NCBI GenBank assembly: GCA_043748015.1
Contig: JAYTOA010000114.1
Span: forward strand, 1-23,838
From: JAIBBG01 sp043748015
Lineage (GTDB): Bacteria; Bacteroidota; Bacteroidia; Flavobacteriales_D; Sanyastnellaceae
Direction of reading: 5' to 3'
Length of the DNA stretch: 23,838 nt
Both the position numbers and the translations under genes were made by a program. Each line of letters starts with the position of its first letter. Within the stretch, counting starts at the first letter, position 1. The notes beneath the pieces were generated by a model, which saw only the letters and a list, made by a program, of their open reading frames with translations, had not been told where the DNA came from and made no database searches. Below, piece after piece: positions 8,069 through 16,340 of this stretch.

Positions 8069-9589
8069 ATGAGGATGCCAACTTCAATAAGTGTTCATCG
8101 TGCAATTCTCTTGTTACTGATTGTCGTATTTCTATTTGATAGAGTTTCTGGACTCGTCAATTTCAATTGGAAATATACCGATCACGATCAGTGTACATTG
8201 TGGAATGCTGCTTATGAAGCAGCTCAATTGAAATTTCATGAGCCGTGTTTTTACGGACAGAATTACAACACAAATCTCGAAGCTTATTTCGCAGTGCCAT
8301 TTTTGTGGTGCGGAATGCATTGCTCTAAGGCTTTGCCATTGGCGACGTTCACCATGTTCGCGCTAATTTTTATTCTGAGTGCAATTGCATTTTTTCGTCA
8401 GCGAAATTTTCCCGGTAGCTACTTTCTGATGATAGTTCCGGTGATCATGCCTGATTCGTTTCAGCTGGTGACTTCTTTGCCTCGAGGTTTTATTACCGGA
8501 GTTTTCGTCGTCGCGTTGGGATATTATTTCTGCATGCGTTTTCCGGAAAGAAAAATTCTTCTCTGGTTTCTTTTTGCTTCGTTGGGATTTTGGGTGAATC
8601 CAAATTCAGTTATGTTTTCTGCTCCAATGACGTTGCTACTTTTTGAATGGGAAATGTGGATGCGCAATTGGAAGCATATCGTTTTCGGTGTGACCTTGGG
8701 TTCTGTCTACAAAATTGTTGTTGTCGCTTTTTATGCGACACATCCAACATTTGTTTATCATGTAAAACCTTCTTATTTGTATGACTGGCATCTTATGAAA
8801 GAAGGCTTGCTTCACATGGATAAATTTTTCTTCTTCTTCTCTTGGTTTTTTTGGTTGGTGTTTGCCTTAAGTGCATTTGTTTTCATCATGAAGAGAATGA
8901 AAACGGGATTGCTAGTCTGCTTCTTCTTTGTTTTGATGATCATTCTCACCATGGGTTTTCAAAGAGTGCATGAGGAGTTGCCAACTATTTTTTTTCACGG
9001 GGGAAGAATGTATATCGGTGCCATTTTGACTTTTATTTTTATCGGTGCGATGGCGTTGAACGCGTGGTCAAAGGATTGGCCACCGATTAAAAATGTTTGG
9101 TTGGGAATTATTTTTTGTGGCATCGCCATTTTAGCGACCACATTGAGATATCAAAGGATTGAGGGCTATGTGGATGAAGTCGTTAACTACCACGACAAAG
9201 GCGTGATTGTTTCTTCTATTCATGATCTCGAGGAACGAAACAACAGAATTATTTCAACTTGCAGTGAATTCGATGTCGATCTGGTGGTTTACAATAAACA
9301 ATGTGTGGAATGTTTTATGGATTGTTATACACTTCCTATCTATTCTCAAGGAAAAGTGGAATCTCTCAATTTGATTCATGACAGAAGAAACTGGCGATTT
9401 GTGGAAGAGCATGCTTTGACTTCACGAAAATTTATGCTCTATTTACCCGATTCTAGAGTGGAAAATGTCGATGGCTTTGTAATCGCCAACGGAAATTTTC
9501 CATATGTCGATTATCAGATATTGAACATTGATACCAACATGGTTGATTTCTTTGCATCGCGAATGACAGGTATTCGCAAAGTCAAATAA
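8069..9589 (+). CDS. Multi-pass membrane protein, possible GT-C type glycosyltransferase
   Basis: I do not recognise this 506-residue protein as a named family. About 11 hydrophobic segments cover residues 12 to 357, followed by a soluble domain of about 140 residues. The first transmembrane helix is followed by a loop with Asp24 and a DHDQ motif (Asp38/Asp40), then an aromatic-rich FYGQNYN segment. This resembles the first extracytoplasmic loop of GT-C enzymes (PMT/ArnT/GT39-like), where an acidic residue is catalytic. A polyprenyl-phosphate-sugar-dependent glycosyltransferase is therefore a reasonable guess, but it is inference. The soluble tail has a cysteine cluster (Cys412, Cys415, Cys419). 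The start could be 8069 or the ATG at 8075. It lies 19 bases after scoB on the same strand and ends in a short convergent gap before folB. Confidence 0.75.
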   Translation: MRMPTSISVHRAILLLLIVVFLFDRVSGLVNFNWKYTDHDQCTLWNAAYEAAQLKFHEPCFYGQNYNTNLEAYFAVPFLWCGMHCSKALPLATFTMFALIFILSAIAFFRQRNFPGSYFLMIVPVIMPDSFQLVTSLPRGFITGVFVVALGYYFCMRFPERKILLWFLFASLGFWVNPNSVMFSAPMTLLLFEWEMWMRNWKHIVFGVTLGSVYKIVVVAFYATHPTFVYHVKPSYLYDWHLMKEGLLHMDKFFFFFSWFFWLVFALSAFVFIMKRMKTGLLVCFFFVLMIILTMGFQRVHEELPTIFFHGGRMYIGAILTFIFIGAMALNAWSKDWPPIKNVWLGIIFCGIAILATTLRYQRIEGYVDEVVNYHDKGVIVSSIHDLEERNNRIISTCSEFDVDLVVYNKQCVECFMDCYTLPIYSQGKVESLNLIHDRRNWRFVEEHALTSRKFMLYLPDSRVENVDGFVIANGNFPYVDYQILNIDTNMVDFFASRMTGIRKVK

Positions 9590-9643
9590 CCGCTACGTGT
9601 AAATTTTCCTGTGCGAATGATTGCTTGATGCTTCTGTTTGATC

Positions 9644-9994
9644 TCAACCGTCAATTTCTACTGTCACACTCTCGACTTGTCCGCCCATCGGCGCGTTGAG
9701 TTTTGTCACTTTTACACTGATGGAAATAATTCCTCTCAATTCCTTTTTGATGGATTCGAGAATTCTATGCGCGACGTTTTCAATCAGCTTTGATCGAATC
9801 GCCATTTCGCGATATACTATTTCCTTCACTGCAACATAATCTATAGTCTTACTCAACTCATCATGAATAGCAGCAAGAGAAAAATTCGTGTTGATTTCTA
9901 CATCGATTCGATACTCACCGCCGATGATAGCTTCTTCATCCCAACAGCCATGATAGCCGTAGGCCTGAATATTGTTGAGCGTGATTTTGTTCAT
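9644..9994 (-). CDS. folB: Dihydroneopterin aldolase
   Basis: FolB cleaves 7,8-dihydroneopterin to 6-hydroxymethyl-dihydropterin and glycolaldehyde in folate synthesis. The 116-residue length is normal. Residues matching the active site of characterised enzymes are Glu21 in the YHGCWDEE segment, Tyr53 in TIDYVAV, Glu72 in KLIENVAH (pterin binding) and Lys98 in TKLNAP. The protein forms a cytoplasmic oligomer in the family. It is the last gene of the minus-strand cluster, starting 15 bases after the glnS stop, so it is probably co-transcribed with glnS and gltX. Confidence 0.93.
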   Translation of the reverse strand: MNKITLNNIQAYGYHGCWDEEAIIGGEYRIDVEINTNFSLAAIHDELSKTIDYVAVKEIVYREMAIRSKLIENVAHRILESIKKELRGIISISVKVTKLNAPMGGQVESVTVEIDG

Positions 9995-10009
9995 CTGTAA
10001 AATTTCGTA

Positions 10010-11680
10010 TCAATCCTTTTTTGATTCCTTCGCCCAAGAATCTTTCAACGTAACTGTTCTATTGAAAATAATTTTGTCTGATGTCGAATCTTTATCTGCT
10101 GTGAAATATCCCAGTCGTATGAACTGAAATTTATCTCCTGCTACAGTGCTTTTCAAAACATTTTCTGCATAAGCTGTCTGAATCACATTCAAACTGTTCT
10201 CATTGATATACGATTTGAAATCGCCTTCTTCCGCAGAAGGGTTTTCTACTTTGAATAGTCTGTCGTAAAGATTTACCTGAACAGGAACTGCGTGATTGGC
10301 ACACACGAAATGCATCGTGCCTTTTACATTGATGCCGCTGGTATCCGCGCCGCTGCGACTCTCAGGAAAGTAGGAGCAATGAATCTCAGTGACGTTTCCG
10401 CTGTCATCTTTCACGAATGATTCGCACTTCACGATGTAGGCGTTTTTCAAACGAACCATTAATCCCGGACCAAGACGGAAAAATTTCTTCGGAGGTTCTT
10501 CCATGAAGTCTTCTCGTTCTATCCACAATTCTTTGCTGAAAGGAATCTCACGCGTTCCGCCGCCACCTTCCATTTCAGGATTGTTCTCTCCGTGAAGCAT
10601 TTCCACTTTTCCTTCTTCGTAATTGTCAATGATCAACTTCACAGGATTGAGAACGACCATTCTTCTCGTCGCTGTTTTATTCAGCTCTTCTCGAATGCAA
10701 AACTCGAGTAACCCAACGTCAATTACATTTTCTCGGCGTGCTATTCCCGTGAGATCACAGAATCTGCGAATGCTCTCCGGTGTATAACCTCGGCGACGCA
10801 ATCCGCTTACAGTGGGCATGCGAGGATCGTCCCAGCCATTCACGTGTTTCTCATTTACAAGTTGCATCAACTTGCGTTTACTCATCACCGTGTAATTGAG
10901 ATTTCTTCGCGCAAATTCATATTGCTGACTTGGGAAAATTCCAAGCTTCTCAATGAACCAGTTGTAAAGTGGTTTGTGTACTTCAAACTCCAATGTGCAA
11001 ATGGAATGTGTAATCTCTTCAATTGAATCACTTTGTCCATGTGCAAAATCATACATCGGATAAATGCACCAGTCGTTGCCTGTTCTGTGGTGATGTGCGT
11101 GCTTGATGCGATACATCAACGGATCACGCAAATGCATGTTCGGTGATGACATGTCAATTTTTGCTCGCAAAGTTTTTTCACCATCCTTGAATTCTCCGGC
11201 GCGCATTCTTGCAAAAAGATCAAGATTTTCTTCAACGCTTCTTGCTCGGAAAGGCGAAGGTTTACCTGCTTCTGTCGGTGTTCCTTTTAACTTGGCAATT
11301 TCCTCCGCTGAGAGATCATCGACATACGCAAGTCCTTGTTCGATAAGGGTTGTAGCGAACGCATACATTTTTTCGAAGTAATCGCTGGCGTAAAATTCAC
11401 CTGCCCATTCAAAACCCAACCACTTAATATCGTGCTTGATGCTATCAACATATTCAGTGTCTTCCGTTACAGGATTTGTATCGTCGAAACGAAGGTTTGT
11501 TTTTCCTCCGAATTTTTTTGCAAGACCGAAATTCAGACATATCGCAGTTGCATGTCCAATGTGCAGATAGCCATTTGGCTCTGGTGGAAAGCGCGTCAAT
11601 ACTCTACCACCATGCTTTCTGTTTTTGATGTCCTCTGCAATGATGTCTTCCAGAAAATTAGGTGCTTTTTCTATTTCCAT
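10010..11680 (-). CDS. glnS: Glutaminyl-tRNA synthetase
   Basis: This class Ic synthetase charges tRNA-Gln directly. The catalytic core has the HIGH motif as PEPNGYLHIGHA (residues 40-43) and the KMSKS-type motif VMSKRK (Met266 onward). The C-terminal anticodon-binding beta-barrels follow, with the RLGPGLMVRLKNAYIVKC segment typical of GlnRS rather than GluRS. I place the start at ATG 11680, giving 556 residues. A TTG at 11692 lies only four codons further upstream, and GAAGAAAG sits just before the ATG. The gltX stop is 12 bases upstream, so the two synthetases are probably co-transcribed. Direct glutaminylation implies that an amidotransferase route for tRNA-Gln is not required, although I cannot see the rest of the genome. 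Confidence 0.95.
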   Translation of the reverse strand: MEIEKAPNFLEDIIAEDIKNRKHGGRVLTRFPPEPNGYLHIGHATAICLNFGLAKKFGGKTNLRFDDTNPVTEDTEYVDSIKHDIKWLGFEWAGEFYASDYFEKMYAFATTLIEQGLAYVDDLSAEEIAKLKGTPTEAGKPSPFRARSVEENLDLFARMRAGEFKDGEKTLRAKIDMSSPNMHLRDPLMYRIKHAHHHRTGNDWCIYPMYDFAHGQSDSIEEITHSICTLEFEVHKPLYNWFIEKLGIFPSQQYEFARRNLNYTVMSKRKLMQLVNEKHVNGWDDPRMPTVSGLRRRGYTPESIRRFCDLTGIARRENVIDVGLLEFCIREELNKTATRRMVVLNPVKLIIDNYEEGKVEMLHGENNPEMEGGGGTREIPFSKELWIEREDFMEEPPKKFFRLGPGLMVRLKNAYIVKCESFVKDDSGNVTEIHCSYFPESRSGADTSGINVKGTMHFVCANHAVPVQVNLYDRLFKVENPSAEEGDFKSYINENSLNVIQTAYAENVLKSTVAGDKFQFIRLGYFTADKDSTSDKIIFNRTVTLKDSWAKESKKD

Positions 11681-11692
11681 TTCTTTCTTCAA

Positions 11693-13246
11693 TTATTTTT
11701 TAATGAATGCCAATGCATTGTTGATGCGCGAAATGCATTCTTGTTTTCCCAATAATGAAATCATACCCAAAAGGTCTGCACCACCGGCCTGACCACTGAT
11801 GATCACTCTTAGCAATTGCAACACATCTCCCGGTTTGAACTGATGTGTCACGGCAGTCGCTTTGAAAGTTGCGTCAATATCTGCTTCGTCGAACGAGTTC
11901 ATCAACTGAAATTTTTCAGCGAGCTCGGTAAAGAATGCGCCACAACCATCTTTCCATTTTTTCTCTATCACTTGAGCATCGTATTGCGAAGGCGCAACGA
12001 AAAGATAGTCGCCCACTTCAATCATCTCATGTGCAAATTGAACGCGGGGCTTTAGAAGACTCGCCGCTTTTATGAGGTAGTCCTGATTCAATCGATGATC
12101 ATGATTCTCAAAATTGAATGCTTTGCGAACCATCGGACCAATATGACTCGCAATTTCAATGTCAGACATTGCACGCAGGTATTGCTCGTTGAACCAACGC
12201 GCTTTTTCCGGATCGAATTTCGCTCCGGCTTTGTGAATATGTTCGAACGAAAAAGCTGAACAAAGTTCCTCCAGTGAAAATATTTCTTGTTCTGTTCCCG
12301 GATTCCAACCAAGAAAGGCGAGCATGTTTACAAACGCGTCTGCCGAGTATCCTCGCTCACGATATCCACTTGATTTTTCTCCAGTCGCAGGATCATTCCA
12401 ATCGAGCGGAAAAACAGGAAAACCCAATCGATCGCCATCACGCTTGCTCAATTTGCCATTGCCATCAGGCTTCAGCAATAAAGGCAGATGCGCGTAAAGC
12501 GGCATATCATTTTCCCATCCGAGATATTTGTATATAAGAATATGTGCCGGGGCACTTGGCAGCCATTCTTCACCTCGAACAGCATGCGTGATCTTCATCA
12601 AATAATCATCTATGATATGGGCAAAATGATAGGTCGGCATGCCATCGCTTTTCAGCAGAACTTTATCATCTACAATGTCTGAAAGAAACTGCACTTCGCC
12701 ACGTATAAGATCATTGATCACGATTTCTTCCCCTTGAAGAACTTTTAAACGAATGACATAGGGTACTTGAGTAGCGATATTTTTATCCACTTCTTCTTTG
12801 CTCATCGAAAGGGAATTTTTCAAGCTCATGCGTATCGATGCGTCATAAGAAAAGTTGGATTTATTCGATTCTGCTGTTTTGCGCATCGCTTCCATTTCTT
12901 CCTGTGTATCGAAAGCATAATATGCATGACCACTCGCAATCATTTGATCAGCGTATTGCCTGTACATCGCTTTGCGTTCACTCTGGCGATATGGCGAATA
13001 AGGGCCATCGCCGAATCCAATGCCTTCGTTTGGAGTGATTCCGCACCATTTTAATGCTTCAATGATGTATTCCTCAGCACCGGGAACAAATCTTGCTTGA
13101 TCTGTATCTTCAATTCTCAGAATAAAGTCTCCTCCATGTTTTTTTGCAAACAGATAATTGTAAAGCGCTGTGCGCACGCCACCTATGTGTAGCGGTCCGG
13201 TGGGACTTGGAGCAAAACGCAGCCTTATTTTTTTATCAATCGTCAT
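11693..13246 (-). CDS. gltX: Glutamyl-tRNA synthetase
   Basis: GltX charges tRNA-Glu in the cytoplasm. The protein is 517 residues. It has the HIGH motif as PSPTGPLHIGG (residues 20-23), the FILRIEDTDQAR motif, the EWLPSAPAH segment and the KMSKS equivalent KLSKR at 265-269. The C-terminal helical anticodon-binding region follows. The ATG at 13246 puts the HIGH motif about 20 residues from the start, as in the family. It is the first gene of the minus-strand cluster with glnS and folB. A perfect -7 promoter element lies just upstream at 13270-13277. Confidence 0.96.
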   Translation of the reverse strand: MTIDKKIRLRFAPSPTGPLHIGGVRTALYNYLFAKKHGGDFILRIEDTDQARFVPGAEEYIIEALKWCGITPNEGIGFGDGPYSPYRQSERKAMYRQYADQMIASGHAYYAFDTQEEMEAMRKTAESNKSNFSYDASIRMSLKNSLSMSKEEVDKNIATQVPYVIRLKVLQGEEIVINDLIRGEVQFLSDIVDDKVLLKSDGMPTYHFAHIIDDYLMKITHAVRGEEWLPSAPAHILIYKYLGWENDMPLYAHLPLLLKPDGNGKLSKRDGDRLGFPVFPLDWNDPATGEKSSGYRERGYSADAFVNMLAFLGWNPGTEQEIFSLEELCSAFSFEHIHKAGAKFDPEKARWFNEQYLRAMSDIEIASHIGPMVRKAFNFENHDHRLNQDYLIKAASLLKPRVQFAHEMIEVGDYLFVAPSQYDAQVIEKKWKDGCGAFFTELAEKFQLMNSFDEADIDATFKATAVTHQFKPGDVLQLLRVIISGQAGGADLLGMISLLGKQECISRINNALAFIKK

Positions 13247-13269
13247 ATTCTATACTCGCTAGGAGGCTG

Positions 13270-13277
13270 CAAAAGTA
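13270..13277 (-). promoter_or_regulatory. Bacteroidota-type -7 promoter element of the gltX-glnS-folB cluster
   Basis: Read on the minus strand the bases are TACTTTTG, an exact match to TAnnTTTG, in the GCAAAAGTA context often seen in front of Bacteroidota genes. It lies 24 bases before the gltX ATG, predicting a leader of roughly 17 bases. A TTG at the -33 position was not found at normal spacing. Confidence 0.5.
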
Positions 13278-13400
13278 ATGACCTACATGCCTGAAATTTA
13301 TTCTGCGCTCGGTGAACACGGTTAATCCACATTCGAGTTAGCGGGGTATTGAATGTTGATTTACCTTCATGCTCAAATCTGCGTTGCGAACCTTTTTTCG

Positions 13401-13408
13401 TAATTTTC
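13401..13408 (+). promoter_or_regulatory. Weak -7-like element (TAATTTTC) before the lipoprotein gene
   Basis: TAATTTTC differs from TAnnTTTG in the last base. It is 67 bases before the preferred start and 18 before the longer alternative start at 13426. A TTG lies upstream at 13384 but with only 14 bases of spacer, shorter than the usual 19-21, so support is weak. Confidence 0.22.
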
Positions 13409-13467
13409 GTTTTTAGTGATAACCGATGAAATCAAAATACCCAGGAATTCCCGCTCAACTCCATCCC

Positions 13468-14280
13468 ATGAGACCTATTTACATGGCGCTGGCCCTTTTT
13501 GCCGTGACGGTCATTGTAACAATGGTGGCATGCAAAAAAGTTGAAGAAAAAGGCCCAACCATTTCTGTACAGCCAGGCCTGGCTTCTATGGACTTCAATG
13601 CCGGTGCGTCTGTCACATTCACTGTTCGCGGTATTGCCGGTGACAACGAACTGCGTCGATTCAGTATCAGTCAACAACAGCTGGGTGGTGCTTCATTCAG
13701 CCTCAAGGACACCGTTGTGTTCGGTCAGGACAGATCGTTTGAATTTTACTACACAGTGCCAAGCGGCGCGCCGCTGGTTACCTTGAAGTTTACAATCGTC
13801 GATGCCGTCGGTCGGGAAGCAAGTTCTGAGCGAACCATCAATGTACTCACATCACTCTATCTCGTCGAAACAACCGGGTATGAATTGTTCACGCCATTCA
13901 ACATGTCGGGAAACAACGCCTTCAATTTCGATAGTCTCACCTTTATGAATCTCTCGAGTAATCCGAATGCTGAATCCATTCATTTGACGGAAAGTGACAT
14001 CACGGATGATGGTGTGATGTCCAGGACGGTGGGTTCACCTTCAGGAATCAAATTCGTTCGCAACAATGCATTCAATTACGCACAAGCAAGTCAGATCACA
14101 GCAAGTGGAAATTTCCCCGTGGCATCAGCTCAAGCGTACATTTCGAATATTCAGGTCGATGATATTCTCATTACTGAATATGACACTGTGCAACACAGAT
14201 TTGCTGTCATCAAATTCACGGATGTGATTGATGGTGCTGCCTCAGGTTCTGATCGATATGTTTTCAACGTAAAGAAGTAA
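13468..14280 (+). CDS. Lipoprotein of unknown function
   Basis: I do not recognise the family. From the ATG at 13468 the protein has 270 residues, a hydrophobic leader of about 18 residues and a lipobox-like end MVAC, placing the lipid anchor at Cys22 followed by two lysines. The mature part is beta-strand-rich. Residues from about 30 to 125 look like an Ig-like/PKD-like fold (short strands around SVTFTVRGIAGD and LKFTIVDAVGR). A second part contains YLVETTGYELFTPFNMSG and ends in strands around ILITEYDTVQHRFAVIKF. An ATG at 13426 would add 14 residues with several prolines before the leader, so the internal start is preferred. It is divergent from gltX. Outer-membrane or surface location is inferred from the lipobox alone. 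Confidence 0.78.
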   Translation: MRPIYMALALFAVTVIVTMVACKKVEEKGPTISVQPGLASMDFNAGASVTFTVRGIAGDNELRRFSISQQQLGGASFSLKDTVVFGQDRSFEFYYTVPSGAPLVTLKFTIVDAVGREASSERTINVLTSLYLVETTGYELFTPFNMSGNNAFNFDSLTFMNLSSNPNAESIHLTESDITDDGVMSRTVGSPSGIKFVRNNAFNYAQASQITASGNFPVASAQAYISNIQVDDILITEYDTVQHRFAVIKFTDVIDGAASGSDRYVFNVKK

Positions 14281-14454
14281 AGGATGCACTGTCTTGAAGT
14301 GAAGTGTCGCTTGACTTATTCCAATTCAATCGGAGGTTTCATTTTTATTTCGCCAAAGACTGGTTGGAAATAGCTTTTTTTTAATGTAATTGAGTGAATC
14401 ACGATTAAAATGCGTCATTTTCGCGTTGTATTCATTTTTCATTACCTAGATTTT

Positions 14455-15282
14455 ATGCGAAAAATTATTGTTCCTTCTGATTTCACTCCGGTTTCTGCAG
14501 TAGCGATTAAGTATGGCTGCGAACTTGCCAATGCAACAGACAGCGTCGTTCATTTACTGCACATAGTGAAGAGCAAAGGCGAAGAGATTGCGGCAAAGGC
14601 AAAACTGGATGCTCAGGCTCATGAGTTTTCAATTTCCAGCGGAAGGCCTGTTCACGCGCTGGTTCATGTTGGAAATATTTTCGATGACATTCCCCATGTT
14701 GCTGATAAGGAAAATGCTGAGATGATTGTCATGGGAACACACGGTTTGCAAGGCATGCAATTCATTGTTGGAAGCAACGCTTTGCGCATTATTACCGAAA
14801 GTAAAGTGCCCATGATCATTATTCAAGCTGCTACGACTCGGAGCGCTAATGTTTCCAAACTGCTTGTCCCATTGGATCTTCACCGTGACACAAAACAAAA
14901 ACTGAAAATAGCAAGCGAAGTAGCATTGCGTTTCAAATCGGAAGTGCATCTCATTTCCCCTAAGGAAACAGATGAATACCTGCACAATCAATTGGCAAGA
15001 AATACTAGCTATGCTGAAGGCTTCCTCGAAGAAAAAGGCATCAGCTATAAAACTGTTGTGACAGATGCTTCGTCCGGCAGTTTTGTAAAGGAGCTGCTCA
15101 AATATGCGCGATATGCAGAAATTGATTTGATCTGCGTCTTGAATTCTGCAGAGGAGCGACTGGTGCATGCTTTTGGTATGGACAGCGAACAAAAAATCAT
15201 CACCAACGAAGCTGCAATTCCCGTGATGATCATGAACACCGCCGCCTTGTATCGCGACGCTTCTTCTGTACTTGCTCAATAG
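14455..15282 (+). CDS. Universal stress protein with two UspA domains
   Basis: The protein is 275 residues: two UspA-type domains in tandem, about 1-140 and 141-275. The first keeps a nucleotide-binding loop: GTHG at residues 94-97, then GMQ and GSNA, as in the ATP-binding class of this family. The second domain (KLLVPLDLHRD at its start) lacks an equally clear glycine loop, so it may be a degenerate partner. Function in the family is stress adaptation without a defined reaction. The frame is open further upstream to an ATG at 14410, but the start at 14455 gives the standard MRKIIVPSDFT opening, so I chose it. It is a single gene between the lipoprotein gene and pyrH. Confidence 0.9.
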   Translation: MRKIIVPSDFTPVSAVAIKYGCELANATDSVVHLLHIVKSKGEEIAAKAKLDAQAHEFSISSGRPVHALVHVGNIFDDIPHVADKENAEMIVMGTHGLQGMQFIVGSNALRIITESKVPMIIIQAATTRSANVSKLLVPLDLHRDTKQKLKIASEVALRFKSEVHLISPKETDEYLHNQLARNTSYAEGFLEEKGISYKTVVTDASSGSFVKELLKYARYAEIDLICVLNSAEERLVHAFGMDSEQKIITNEAAIPVMIMNTAALYRDASSVLAQ

Positions 15283-15334
15283 TCTATTAGCAGTGAATTA
15301 TTACTGTTTCTGAATTTGAAGTTTTTGATTGCAT

Positions 15335-15358
15335 GTGTATAGCAGTTTCTGCATACGC
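15335..15358. repeat. Hairpin with TTT loop
   Basis: GTGTAT-A-GCAG pairs with CTGC-ATACGC around a TTT loop, leaving one unpaired A and one G-U pair. It begins 53 bases after the stress protein stop. Neither strand has a T-run after the stem, so it is not a standard intrinsic terminator, though it could protect the 3' end or stop transcription weakly. Confidence 0.35.
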
Positions 15359-15392
15359 AATGAATTCAACTGTTTCAGAGCGCCTTCAACAC

Positions 15393-15422
15393 CCCAATAC
15401 CCAATACCTTGTACCCAATACC
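15393..15422. repeat. Three copies of CCCAATACC
   Basis: CCCAATACC occurs at 15393-15401, 15400-15408 (overlapping the first by two bases) and 15414-15422. The flanks do not look coding. Function is unknown; it could be a dispersed intergenic repeat or a slippage product. Confidence 0.6.
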
Positions 15423-15576
15423 TACCCGATGAAGGCAGGCTTATTTGAGAATACACAACCTTCTGACTGCTGTTCACGCTGTTGCCACACCTTGCGGCTC
15501 CTAATTCATTTCATATAGAATTACACTACATCAATTTGCTTTTTAATGTCTCACCCGATTACATTTACCGCCTGTA

Positions 15577-16284
15577 ATGAAGTACAAACGCATTCTTCTA
15601 AAAGTGAGCGGCGAGGCGCTCATGGGCGACAAACAATTCGGCATTGACAACAATCGCCTCATTCAATACGCCAACGAAATCAAAGATGTATGGAGCGCCG
15701 GTGTGCAAGTGGCCATCGTTATCGGAGGTGGTAATATCTTCCGTGGTGTGCAAGCTGAAGAGGGCGGAATGGAACGCACGCAAGGTGATTACATGGGAAT
15801 GCTCGCGACGATGATCAATAGCATGGCGTTGCAAAGCGCACTGGAAAGCATCGGTGTTTACACTCGACTTCAAAGTGCCATTGAAATGAAAACCATCGCC
15901 GAACCTTTTATCAAGCGCCGCGCTGTGCGTCATCTGGAGAAAGGTAGAGTTGTCATCTTCGGCGCCGGAACAGGAAATCCATACTTCACAACTGATACTG
16001 CAGCTTCTCTTCGCGCCATTGAAATGGATTGCGATGTGATCTTAAAAGGAACGCGTGTGGATGGAATCTACAATGCCGACCCGGAGAAAAATCCTGATGC
16101 TGTGAAGTACGATCACATTTCTTTTTCGGAAGTTTTCGAAAAAGATTTGAAGGTAATGGACATGACCGCGTTCACGCTTTGCAATGAGAACAAATTACCC
16201 ATCATCGTTTTCAATATGAATCAGAAGGGCAACCTCAGGAAAGTGGCGCAGGGCGACGGTATCGGAACGCTGGTGAGCTTTTGA
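15577..16284 (+). CDS. pyrH: UMP kinase
   Basis: PyrH phosphorylates UMP to UDP with ATP, in the cytoplasm, as a hexamer in the family. The 235-residue length is standard. Signatures of the amino-acid-kinase fold are RILLKVSGEALMG at the N-terminus, VIGGGNIFRG for phosphate binding, DYMGMLATMINS, GTGNPYFTTDTAA for UMP/ATP contacts, and KGTRVDGIYNADP. The protein ends in the usual GTLVSF-like tail. It is followed by frr after 56 bases, the common bacterial order, although rpsB and tsf, which often precede pyrH, are not here. Confidence 0.97.
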   Translation: MKYKRILLKVSGEALMGDKQFGIDNNRLIQYANEIKDVWSAGVQVAIVIGGGNIFRGVQAEEGGMERTQGDYMGMLATMINSMALQSALESIGVYTRLQSAIEMKTIAEPFIKRRAVRHLEKGRVVIFGAGTGNPYFTTDTAASLRAIEMDCDVILKGTRVDGIYNADPEKNPDAVKYDHISFSEVFEKDLKVMDMTAFTLCNENKLPIIVFNMNQKGNLRKVAQGDGIGTLVSF

Positions 16285-16309
16285 ACTTTTGTCTTTTACT
16301 TTTCTGAAC

Positions 16310-16317
16310 TATTTTCG
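16310..16317 (+). promoter_or_regulatory. Possible -7 element before frr (TATTTTCG)
   Basis: TATTTTCG is one mismatch from TAnnTTTG. A TTG at 16289-16291 lies 18 bases upstream, close to the normal spacing. It is 23 bases before the frr ATG. This could give frr its own promoter in addition to read-through from pyrH. Confidence 0.3.
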
Positions 16318-16340
16318 TTACCCGTTTTTAAATCCATGTT

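Larger units (their letters stand above)
15283..15576. other. Intergenic region with hairpin and short repeats
   Basis: This 294-base stretch separates the stress protein gene and pyrH. An imperfect hairpin lies at 15335-15358 (ten pairs including a G-U, one bulged A, TTT loop). Three copies of CCCAATACC lie at 15393-15422. Just before pyrH a TTG (15536-15538) and TACATTTA (15560-15567) are spaced by 21 bases, one mismatch from the Bacteroidota promoter consensus, but this would leave almost no leader. An open frame of 61 codons at 15333-15518 has no convincing protein features. Confidence 0.5.

Noticed and set aside
14340..14385. T8 run after CCAA/TTGG downstream of the lipoprotein gene as an intrinsic terminator
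   Set aside because: Only about four base pairs can form before the T-run, too weak to call.
14629..15279. 216-codon minus-strand frame opposite the universal stress protein
   Set aside because: Shadow of a clear UspA-type gene, with no recognisable domain.
15333..15518. 61-codon frame between the stress protein gene and pyrH
   Set aside because: It runs across the CCCAATACC repeats and a hairpin and has no domain or leader.
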